Source: Chloroflexota bacterium (GTDB taxonomy: Bacteria > Chloroflexota > Anaerolineae > Promineifilales > Promineifilaceae). Taken from it: DNA of 32,745 nt. The stretch is from the NCBI GenBank assembly GCA_020353135.1, contig CP070688.1, positions 3,562,590-3,595,334 of the forward strand. The letters are read 5' to 3'. A program made the position numbers and the translations under genes. Below the pieces are notes generated by a model that saw nothing but the letters and a program-made list of their open reading frames with translations, did not search any database and was not told the DNA's origin. Shown one piece after another: positions 24,165-31,425 of this stretch (within the stretch, counting starts at the first letter, position 1; the number at the start of each line of letters is the position of its first letter).

Positions 24165-25097
24165 ATGAAGAAGAGAAGTTACAGGCGAGTCTTACTGGTT
24201 ATAATCGGCTTGTTAGCGGTGGTTGGCTTGATAGTGATAAGCGCCGCGGCTTCGGTCCTGGCCTATCGGCAATTCGTGGACCGCGACAATGATCGGATAG
24301 CATTGTCGGTCGACGGGCTGCAAGTTGATGATAGCCAGGATTCATCCGAAGGCGGCGTCGTTATCCTACGGGTTGAGCAGGGCAGCCCGGCTGAGCAGGC
24401 TGGCCTGACCCGTGGCGCAGTGATTGTCAGCGTTAACGGCCGGGTGGTCAATAGTCCCGATGAACTTAAGGAGGCCATCGGCCAGTACGAAGTCGGCGAC
24501 ACGGTGACACTAACGATCCGGGACGGCGCAGAGAAGCAAGATGTAGCCGTTACATTGGCGGAAACGGGACCCTATTTAGGTGTTAACGTCGTCCCAAGCG
24601 GAGGCGTTTATCGCTTCCACGCTGAGGGACACGAGGATTCTCCCCATGACTTTGCGTTTCCTCGAATTCCTGGGCCTCGACACTTTCCGAACGAGCCGGA
24701 AGGCATGCCATTCGAATTCCCTTTCGGAGAATTCGATTTTGACGAATTCGACTTCGAGCACGCTCCGTTCTTTGAGAACTTCGCTTCAAGCGCCTTCGTG
24801 ATGTCGGTTGTGGAGAGCAGCCCGGCCGCGGAGGCCGGCTTGTTGCCTGGCGACGCCATCGTCGAAATGGACGGCCAGGCAATTCAGAGTCGCCAGGATC
24901 TGATAGACGCGGTGGCCGAATCTTCACCAGGGGACAAAGCTTCTCTACAAGTTGAGCGCGGCGAAGAGACGCTGGCGGTCGAGGTGACGTTAGGTAATCA
25001 TCCAGAAGACGATGGTCGCGCCTATCTGGGCTTGTTCCTCGCGCCTGGTTTGATGCATAGACAGCGGGAACTCTTTCAGGATCAAAGCAACAGCTAA
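24165..25097 (+). CDS. Membrane-anchored double-PDZ protein lacking a protease domain
   Basis: This 310-residue protein has one membrane span (about 9-33) and two PDZ domains outside the cytoplasm. PDZ1 (about 62-143) contains GGVVILRVEQGSPAEQAGLTRGAVIVSVNG; PDZ2 (about 208-293) contains FVMSVVESSPAAEAGLLPGDAIVEMDG. They resemble HtrA/DegP PDZ domains, but the trypsin-like domain is absent. Between them lies a Phe/Asp/Glu-rich segment (183-206, with EFDFDEFDFE) that may be flexible or bind metal or peptide. It sits between a response regulator and a histidine kinase, so it could bind misfolded peptide ends and modulate the kinase; this is an inference. GGAGG (24151-24155) lies nine bases before ATG 24165, which is preferred over TTG 24159. 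Confidence 0.88.
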   Translation: MKKRSYRRVLLVIIGLLAVVGLIVISAAASVLAYRQFVDRDNDRIALSVDGLQVDDSQDSSEGGVVILRVEQGSPAEQAGLTRGAVIVSVNGRVVNSPDELKEAIGQYEVGDTVTLTIRDGAEKQDVAVTLAETGPYLGVNVVPSGGVYRFHAEGHEDSPHDFAFPRIPGPRHFPNEPEGMPFEFPFGEFDFDEFDFEHAPFFENFASSAFVMSVVESSPAAEAGLLPGDAIVEMDGQAIQSRQDLIDAVAESSPGDKASLQVERGEETLAVEVTLGNHPEDDGRAYLGLFLAPGLMHRQRELFQDQSNS

Positions 25098-25153
25098 CGG
25101 GCTGGCAAAAAACTTATGAATCTACAGCAACAGATGGCCTAGCCTTAATTGGT

Positions 25154-25191
25154 CGAGCCGGGCGGTGGGAAGAAGATCGCCGACGGGCTCG
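25154..25191 (+). other. Stem-loop before the second histidine kinase gene
   Basis: CGAGCC (25154-25159) pairs with GGCTCG (25186-25191), and GGCG (25161-25164) with CGCC (25178-25181) inside it, giving an imperfect GC-rich hairpin. It ends 22 bases before the kinase ATG. There is no T-run, so it is not a clear terminator; attenuation or control of kinase translation is possible. Confidence 0.4.
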
Positions 25192-25213
25192 CTTCCCTAG
25201 CTGCAGGATATTT

Positions 25214-26782
25214 ATGCGTCGTACGGTAGGCTGGCATTTCTTCATTTATAGCCTGGCCATTATCCTGGTGGCCATTGTGGCCGTCGGTGCCGTTACCCTG
25301 CTCTTGGTCAACGCCAACTTCAGCCGGCAGGAAGAACAATACCTCTTCGAACGCGGCGATCATCTCGTAGAACCATTGCAATCTGTCTTTCAATGGGGCG
25401 CCGATCCGGCCGAACTGCAAGACATCGCTAGTTTCGGTCTCTTTACCGGTCACGTACGCATCAGGATCACCGACCCACAGGGTCATGTTCTGGCCGATTC
25501 TGGTAGCTTCAGCGAACTCCTTGACATTCATGCCGAAGGCCCAGTCGAATCTTCGGCGACGGCATTCCAGCTCCTTTTCGACCAGTCTGGACGTTACCAG
25601 GCCTTCAGAATGCCGGCCTTCCGGCCCGAGAGCTTTGGCCCGCTCATGATGCCGGGCCGTCCGCGTTCCGAATCCGGATCACAGATCATTACTGCCGAGC
25701 CGGCGCCCCAACCCCCCATCGTCGATATCTCAGACGCGGCCGTGAGCCTGCCCCTTCGTGTCGACAGCGAGGTCGTCGGTTATGCGGAGTTGTCTGAAGG
25801 ACCGGCCTTTGGCCAGGCGATTCGCGAGACGCTGCAACAGGCGCTGCTCTTCGGTGGATTGGTTGCTTTGCTTGTGGCCGCCGTCGCGGCCGTCATGGCC
25901 GCCCGCCAGGTGACCCGACCGCTCCAGTCCCTGGGCCAGACGGCCGACGAAATGGCTCGGGGCAACCTGGATGCTCGGGCCGATGGCAGCAAGTTGGCCG
26001 AAATTGACCGTTTGGCGTCCCAATTCAATAGTATGGCCGATCAATTGACCACCACCATTGCTTCTTTGGAGGCGGAACGGGCCTCATTGCGACGTTTCAT
26101 AGCCGACGCTAGCCACGAGTTGCGCACGCCTCTGACCGCATTAAAGACGTTTAACGCCCTGATGGACGTGGATGGTGGCCCGGAAAGCGGTCGCACTGCC
26201 GAATTAGTCCGAGAAAGCGGCCGGCAACTCAACCAGCTGGATCGGCTGACGTCTGATCTGCTAGATTTAAGCCGGCTCGAGTCCCGGATTAACGGAGCGG
26301 ATCTTCACGTCGCCGACATCCGGGTGCCCGTTAGCAAGGCGATCGCGGCGCTCCGGCCCTTGAGCGTGGCAAAGATGCAGATGCTGCAAGAAGATTTGCC
26401 AACGTACCCGGTGCTCGTTGCCCACGAACCGGCTCTTTTGCAGCGCGCGGTTGAGAACCTGGTCTCCAATGCGGTTAAGTACTCGCCAGTCGAGAGCCTC
26501 GTCCTGGTTAGCCTGCTGTCCAACGGCAGATCGGCCGGGATTCACGTGCGCGATGAGGGTCCGGGCATCCTACAGGTCGAGCAGGAGCACATCTTTGGTC
26601 GTTTCTACCGCGGTCGGCAATCAGGCGACGATGGCAGCGGACTTGGTCTGGCAATTGCCCGCGAAATCGCCCTCATACATGATGGTGAGATACTCTTCAC
26701 ATCGGAGCAAGGAAAGGGCAGTCACTTCGTTCTACGGCTCCCCTTGACTGGCCACGAAACAGACCCGGATCTTCTTCGCTAG
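25214..26782 (+). CDS. Sensor histidine kinase with HAMP and HisKA-HATPase
   Basis: This 522-residue membrane kinase has span 1 (about 9-32), an extracytoplasmic region of about 175 residues, span 2 (about 209-230) and HAMP (about 231-283). The H box FIADASHELRTPL carries phosphorylated His301. The HATPase has its N box (Asn415 to Asn419), G1 RDEGPGI (446-452) and G2 DGSGLGLAIAREIA (473-486), all intact. G1 has Asp-Glu-Gly in place of Asp-Thr-Gly, a common variant. The likely partner is the regulator at 23216-23911, with the PDZ protein between them. A weak AGGA lies before the ATG. The extracytoplasmic part has ITDPQGHVLADSG, as in sensor domains, and a Pro-rich stretch near 133-170. Confidence 0.94.
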   Translation: MRRTVGWHFFIYSLAIILVAIVAVGAVTLLLVNANFSRQEEQYLFERGDHLVEPLQSVFQWGADPAELQDIASFGLFTGHVRIRITDPQGHVLADSGSFSELLDIHAEGPVESSATAFQLLFDQSGRYQAFRMPAFRPESFGPLMMPGRPRSESGSQIITAEPAPQPPIVDISDAAVSLPLRVDSEVVGYAELSEGPAFGQAIRETLQQALLFGGLVALLVAAVAAVMAARQVTRPLQSLGQTADEMARGNLDARADGSKLAEIDRLASQFNSMADQLTTTIASLEAERASLRRFIADASHELRTPLTALKTFNALMDVDGGPESGRTAELVRESGRQLNQLDRLTSDLLDLSRLESRINGADLHVADIRVPVSKAIAALRPLSVAKMQMLQEDLPTYPVLVAHEPALLQRAVENLVSNAVKYSPVESLVLVSLLSNGRSAGIHVRDEGPGILQVEQEHIFGRFYRGRQSGDDGSGLGLAIAREIALIHDGEILFTSEQGKGSHFVLRLPLTGHETDPDLLR

Positions 26783-26797
26783 TATGGAGCGCCCCGA

Positions 26798-28186
26798 TTA
26801 AAGCACACTCAGCGGAATGCTTTCAGTTGCCGCTTCAGAGGTCAATGAGAGGCTCGCGTCACTATCGACCAGTGAGCCAGACATGCTCCATGGGCCAGTA
26901 TGCGTGATTTTCACCTCGACAAGATGCCCGCTCAGATCGCGATCGTCGTCAAAGAAAACCAGCTTCCCTTGAGGCGTGCGGCCTTGCCACCGGCCCTTAC
27001 GCCGGTCTTCAACCAACACTTCCTGCACCGTGCCCAACCAGCGCTTCATCTTGCGCTGCGAAATCGCCTTCTGTAGATTCTCAAGCTCGTGGAACCGGCG
27101 CCTTTTCTCTTCGTCGGGTACGTCATCCTCCATTTGTCTGGCGCTCAGAGTGCCCGGTCGCGGACTATAGCGGGCAAGGTGAACCTTGTCGAATTCAAGC
27201 TCGGCCAGCAAATCATAAGTGCGCTGGAATTGATCGACCGTCTCCCCGGGAAAACCGACGATGATATCGTTGTGAATGGCAGCATCGGGCAGGATATCGC
27301 GTATGCGCGCGATCAGATCTCGATACTGGCCGGCCGTGTAGCCTCGTTTCATATTCGCCAACACCTGGTTGTCCCCTGCTTGCATTGGCACCTCGATCTG
27401 GGGCATTACTTTGGGCAGTTCAGCCACGGCACGTATGATTCTATCCGTCATGTAGTTAGGGTGACTGGTCAGGAACCGGATCCGCTCCAAGCCGTCAACG
27501 CGCTGCACGGCGATCAACAGATCAGCCAGATCGGGCCCATCAGGGATGTCCCGACCGTAGCGGTCAACGATCTGGCCCAGTAAGACGACTTCTTTGACGC
27601 CCTGTTCTGCTAACTGGCGCACCTCGGCCACAATCTCGCCCACCGGCCTGGTACGCTCAATACCGCGCCGCTGGGGTATGATGCAAAAGCTACAGGCGTG
27701 AGAACAACCATATACCACAGCCACTGGCGCCGATACCAACTCACCCGCCCTGCGCAACGACAAGGCCAACTCGCCGTCCTGGATGGCGAATCGGCGACGC
27801 GCATGCGCCAGGTCCAGCGCCTTGTCTTCATCCTGCAACAGGTGAGAAACAAGCGGTCCGCCATCGCTGGCTGGCGGCAACCACAAATCGACGTGCGGAA
27901 AACGCGCCTGCAAGGCATCATTGCCCTTTACGCCAACAACACAGCCCATCATGGCCAAGGTCAGATTCGGCCGGGCTTCCTTAAGCGGCCGAAGGCTCAA
28001 CAATCGACCATAGGCCCTATCTTCAGCTTGCTGGCGAACGGTACAGGTTTGCAGGACGATCACGTCGGCGTTGTCGGCCGTCGCCGTCGCTTCATAGCCC
28101 AACGCCTCAAGACGATTGGCGACCTGCCGCGCATCGGCGTAATTCATCTGGCAGCCGCTAATCCAAAAATGGTACTTCTTAGTCAT
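26798..28186 (-). CDS. miaB: tRNA-2-methylthio-N6-dimethylallyladenosine synthase
   Basis: This 462-residue methylthiotransferase adds the 2-methylthio group to i6A37 of tRNA using two iron-sulfur clusters. The N-terminal MTTase domain has the MiaB-type GCQMN (Cys12), QTCTVR (Cys48) and GCVVG (Cys82). The radical SAM cluster site is Cys161-x3-Cys165-x2-Cys168 (YGCSHACSFCIIP). PMQAGDNQVLANMKRGYT and HNDIIVGFPGET follow, then a TRAM-like C-terminus. The usual LLGQNVNSYG is LLGQIVDRYG, a small deviation. GCQMN rather than RimO or MtaB signatures supports MiaB. ATG 28186 is preferred over TTG 28192; neither has a strong ribosome-binding site. It has its own promoter (28225-28253) and converges with the kinase gene, with 15 bases between. 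Confidence 0.93.
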   Translation of the reverse strand: MTKKYHFWISGCQMNYADARQVANRLEALGYEATATADNADVIVLQTCTVRQQAEDRAYGRLLSLRPLKEARPNLTLAMMGCVVGVKGNDALQARFPHVDLWLPPASDGGPLVSHLLQDEDKALDLAHARRRFAIQDGELALSLRRAGELVSAPVAVVYGCSHACSFCIIPQRRGIERTRPVGEIVAEVRQLAEQGVKEVVLLGQIVDRYGRDIPDGPDLADLLIAVQRVDGLERIRFLTSHPNYMTDRIIRAVAELPKVMPQIEVPMQAGDNQVLANMKRGYTAGQYRDLIARIRDILPDAAIHNDIIVGFPGETVDQFQRTYDLLAELEFDKVHLARYSPRPGTLSARQMEDDVPDEEKRRRFHELENLQKAISQRKMKRWLGTVQEVLVEDRRKGRWQGRTPQGKLVFFDDDRDLSGHLVEVKITHTGPWSMSGSLVDSDASLSLTSEAATESIPLSVL

Positions 28187-28224
28187 AATCAATCTTGGTG
28201 CAACGGGTCTATTCTAAGGACCGC

Positions 28225-28253
28225 ATTCTATCCCCCGGCAGGACAAGCGTCAA
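28225..28253 (-). promoter_or_regulatory. Promoter of miaB (minus strand)
   Basis: TTGACG (28248-28253) and TAGAAT (28225-28230) on the minus strand are 17 bases apart, each matching the consensus in five of six positions. The start would be near 28218, giving a leader of about 32 bases. A second TAGAAT lies at 28211-28216. This separates miaB expression from the upstream methyltransferase. Confidence 0.65.
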
Positions 28254-28303
28254 GCGATTTAGCCTCCCAGAGACATCCAAGACTCTTTTCTTCTCCAGAT
28301 CCC

Positions 28304-29098
28304 CTACTCTATTCGACCGATCAGCAACGCCACTTCCAGTCGAAACCTTATCCTCCCCTTGTCGAACTCCGGCCGCAGGAAATCAGTAACCTCGGCCGGC
28401 GCCTGACGCAACATCGCTTCCAGGCGGATTTCATCGGCCGGTTGCACCCGCATGCGCGCCGCCCAATCGTGAAAATCCAGCATCTTGTCGGCAGTTTCTT
28501 GCTTCACAAGCCGAAAGCCAGCTTCATAGAAGTTGCGCTGCCAACCGTCCAAGGTTAAGCACCGGATATGGCTTGGATCGCGGAGGGCCTCGAAGGCATT
28601 GATGTAACGAGCTGCCCCCTGGATCCGCTTGGCCTGTTTGCCGTGACGGTAGCCGCCAGGTACGACGTTGTCGACGATGGCCAGGAACCCACCTGGCCGC
28701 AACGCTCGGGCCGACTCTGCCATGAAATCGGGCACGGCTGGAAAGTGATGCGCGGCTACGCGGCAGGTTATCAGGTCGAAGCTACTATCGTCAAAGGGCA
28801 GATCCTCCGCATCGGCCGCAGCCGTTACGACATTGTTCAAACCCTTGTCGCGCGCCAACGAGGCCGTTAGTTCGAGCATCCTGACGGTGATGTCGCTGGC
28901 CACCACCTGGCGCACGTGAGGCGCGAACTTGACGGCCGTATGGCCGGCGCCAGTCGCCACATCTAGAACCTGCCACTCAGGTTGGGGACGCGTCAATTCC
29001 AGCAGGCGTTCCAGGCTCAGTCCTTTGGCGTGGATTTCGCTTGTCGCATAGGCCTCGGCGCTGGACGTGAATTGCTCACGAACACGTCTTTTGCTCAT
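28304..29098 (-). CDS. Class I SAM-dependent methyltransferase (UbiE/BioC-like fold)
   Basis: This 264-residue methyltransferase has motif I VLDVATGAGHTAVKFA (44-59), Asp69 in motif II (VASDIT), ADAEDLPFDDSSFDLITCR (95-113) and a post-motif region with ALRPGGFLAIVDNVVPG. This order is that of Methyltransf_11 enzymes such as UbiE, BioC and YcgJ. The substrate is unknown. The ATG at 29098 is chosen because the protein then begins in the family manner (VREQFTSSAEAYATS). A GTG at 29131 would overlap the upstream gene by 16 bases. It lies 17 bases after that gene on the same strand, so it may be its last co-transcribed partner. Confidence 0.88.
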   Translation of the reverse strand: MSKRRVREQFTSSAEAYATSEIHAKGLSLERLLELTRPQPEWQVLDVATGAGHTAVKFAPHVRQVVASDITVRMLELTASLARDKGLNNVVTAAADAEDLPFDDSSFDLITCRVAAHHFPAVPDFMAESARALRPGGFLAIVDNVVPGGYRHGKQAKRIQGAARYINAFEALRDPSHIRCLTLDGWQRNFYEAGFRLVKQETADKMLDFHDWAARMRVQPADEIRLEAMLRQAPAEVTDFLRPEFDKGRIRFRLEVALLIGRIE

Positions 29099-29115
29099 TT
29101 CTTGCTTCACCTTGC

Positions 29116-31425
29116 TTACCGATCTGTCCACACGGCGCTATTGCAGCCAGGAAGATCGTGGGCAACCGTCCATTCTTGCCCGGTAGCTGACGATACCAGG
29201 TGCAGCGCTCGACCTCCTACGGAAAGAAGCCAAGCGCCGTCGGCCGACCAATCTATCGGAATGAATGGGTCCAGGCGGCGCATCTCACCGGTGGCCGTGT
29301 CAACAAGCTCGACGCTGGCACCGGTGCCGTCGGCCGCCACGCCCGCCGAGACTGCGTAGCGTCCACCCGGGCTCACCATGGGCGGTTGAAACTGGCGAAA
29401 GCGGTCTAGGTCAGCTGCTATGACGACCTCTCCTCCCCAGGGATCAAGGATGACTAAGAAGTCACGCCCGTCTGCCGGATCCATCGATGCGGTGCTAATT
29501 ATCCATGCCGGCTCCCCCTGAGCAACCGGTCGCGCCCACCAGAGGCCAAGACTCTCTGGCCGGATCGATTCGGGGATACTCTGACGCACAGATTCAGCAT
29601 TGAACAGCGGCGCCGGGTCATACTGTGTCCTGGCGTCGGCAATCATGACTTGCCGGCCGAAGCGCCGACCCAACCAGTCTGCCGCTGCCCCAGGTTCTAG
29701 CGCAACGTAGCTGAAACTCATCTCGTCGTGCCAGATCGCCGACTGTCCAGGGCCAATCAGGACCTGTACCTCACCCGCATCATCGCCCAGGTAGAGATCA
29801 GTCCCTCCATTGCTTTGGGGCACGTATACCAAGGTCTGCCGGCCGTCCGACGACCAGATCGGCAATCCCGCTAACGGCTCTAGCGAACAAGGTTCGCTCT
29901 CGCACATGTTCAAATCGAGCCGTTGGTCGGAAACGGGCCATCCGTTGTTCCCGATCTCCGGGACGTAGAACACGAGATAGCGGTCAATCGGCTGGTTAGC
30001 GTCCTGGAAACTCGGTGGCAAATACAGATAGGGCCTGGTTTCTTCCGCCATAAGACGGAAAGACCCATCCTGCCACACGTAGGTGTACCTGACATTCTCG
30101 GCGTCCAACATGCCCTCGACCTGGATCAGCGCTACACTGTAGTCTGGCAGCCGGCTGAGATAGGTTCCGTGCTGAGGAGTCAGCGGGCCGACTTCACGCC
30201 ATTGGTCTGGGGGGATTTCCTCCTGCCAGCGGCCGCTATCCGCCCGAAAGCGTAGCAGCCGCGTCGAACTTCGTGCCGCGCATAACATTAGCACATCTTG
30301 CTGCGGTGTGGGTGCCCCGGTCGGAAAATTGTCTAGAGATGACCTCGGCAAAGGCTGAAATGGCAACGGCGGCGGCCGCAGGCCGAAGTCAGCCAGCACA
30401 GCGACCGTCGCATCAGAATCGGCCGAATCATCTTGCAGGCCGTAACCGGCCACAATCGCCGCGCCGATCCAGCCTGCGTAGCCGCGCTGCAAGGCGCGGA
30501 AACCGGCCTCGTCTACCGGGATACCAATCAAGCTTGGCGTCGGCAGGGAAAGGCGATCATCGGTCGCGGCAGAACTGGCCCTGAGTGGGTACGGCAATTC
30601 GCCCAAGCGCCGCAGACTGGTCTGGTCGGTCTCAAGCCTGAGGACCAGGTTAAAACTCGGCGGGCAGGCAACAGCATTTTCGGCGCACAGGTCAACCAGG
30701 AAGCGGTCAAGCTCGCCGGCAAGCCTGATAGCGGTCTCTTCATCTCGCCTGGGGAAGGTCAGGGTCAAGTATTCACGCTCATCGTGTTCCCAGTTGCCCC
30801 AATAGGTCCGATCGTCGGCCGGTGGGGACAGCAACCACTGGTTGTCGATCTGCTGGTAGAGAAAGCTTCGTTCAAGAACCACCGTCTCCGTCGTTCCATC
30901 ACTGTTCCGCACAATGTACGGCCGGCGGTCACGCACCTCCGCTTTCGTCAGGTCCGGTGACACGTGATCCATGCTAATCTCGGCCACATGCCGCCCGGCA
31001 TCAGCGATTGGATCGATAGCCAGCGGTCGCCGGCCGAAGAATAGCCGTTTGCTCAGTAGTTCTGTCTGAAGGGCATGCCATGAAGATGGCCGACTAGCCG
31101 TCAGTGACTCGACGACATCCGTATCGCCCCGGAGGGCGGCGTTAGCTAACAGCTCATGGGTTTCAAGGACATCGGAATGAGCGCTCTCCGTTGCAACCCT
31201 TACCCTGCTGTTCAGGGAGATGTAGATCCATGTCGCAGCCCCGATTAGCGCGCAAGCGAACAGCGTCACTGACAGCACTTTGAGGCGGCGGCTAATCTTC
31301 CTGGCCGGCCGTGCCAGCACTGGCTCGTCCTCAACCCAGACGTCCTCAACATCGGTTTGCCATTCAAATTCGTCGGGCACGGTCCTAAGGTGTAGTTGAG
31401 CTAAGGCGCAGTTCTCCCAATTCAC
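29116..31425 (-). CDS. Large membrane-anchored protein with C-terminal propeller-like region, function unknown
   Basis: The family is not recognised. The 769-residue protein has a short cytoplasmic N-terminus (about 1-48), one membrane span (about 49-70) and a large extracytoplasmic part. Residues about 75-200 look like a helical, then beta-rich domain of the kind in which Ser/Thr scaffold proteins end a polar stretch (YQQIDNQWLLSPP). The middle (about 205-345) has EYLTLTFPRRDEETAIRLAGELDRFL and GIPVDEAGFRALQRGYAGWIGAAIV, a pattern seen around degenerate peptidase-like domains, but no HExxH. From about 375 on, repeated short strands (SDGRQTLVYVP, SPGGRYAVSA, SADGAWLLSV) suggest a TolB/WD-type beta-propeller. 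It starts at GTG, overlapping the upstream stop by four bases (GTGA, 31422-31425), so the two are coupled. Confidence 0.75.
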   Translation of the reverse strand: MNWENCALAQLHLRTVPDEFEWQTDVEDVWVEDEPVLARPARKISRRLKVLSVTLFACALIGAATWIYISLNSRVRVATESAHSDVLETHELLANAALRGDTDVVESLTASRPSSWHALQTELLSKRLFFGRRPLAIDPIADAGRHVAEISMDHVSPDLTKAEVRDRRPYIVRNSDGTTETVVLERSFLYQQIDNQWLLSPPADDRTYWGNWEHDEREYLTLTFPRRDEETAIRLAGELDRFLVDLCAENAVACPPSFNLVLRLETDQTSLRRLGELPYPLRASSAATDDRLSLPTPSLIGIPVDEAGFRALQRGYAGWIGAAIVAGYGLQDDSADSDATVAVLADFGLRPPPLPFQPLPRSSLDNFPTGAPTPQQDVLMLCAARSSTRLLRFRADSGRWQEEIPPDQWREVGPLTPQHGTYLSRLPDYSVALIQVEGMLDAENVRYTYVWQDGSFRLMAEETRPYLYLPPSFQDANQPIDRYLVFYVPEIGNNGWPVSDQRLDLNMCESEPCSLEPLAGLPIWSSDGRQTLVYVPQSNGGTDLYLGDDAGEVQVLIGPGQSAIWHDEMSFSYVALEPGAAADWLGRRFGRQVMIADARTQYDPAPLFNAESVRQSIPESIRPESLGLWWARPVAQGEPAWIISTASMDPADGRDFLVILDPWGGEVVIAADLDRFRQFQPPMVSPGGRYAVSAGVAADGTGASVELVDTATGEMRRLDPFIPIDWSADGAWLLSVGGRALHLVSSATGQEWTVAHDLPGCNSAVWTDR

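Noticed and set aside
27698..28558. Open frame of 286 codons on the plus strand
   Set aside because: It runs opposite miaB and the methyltransferase and crosses the miaB promoter; no domain is evident.
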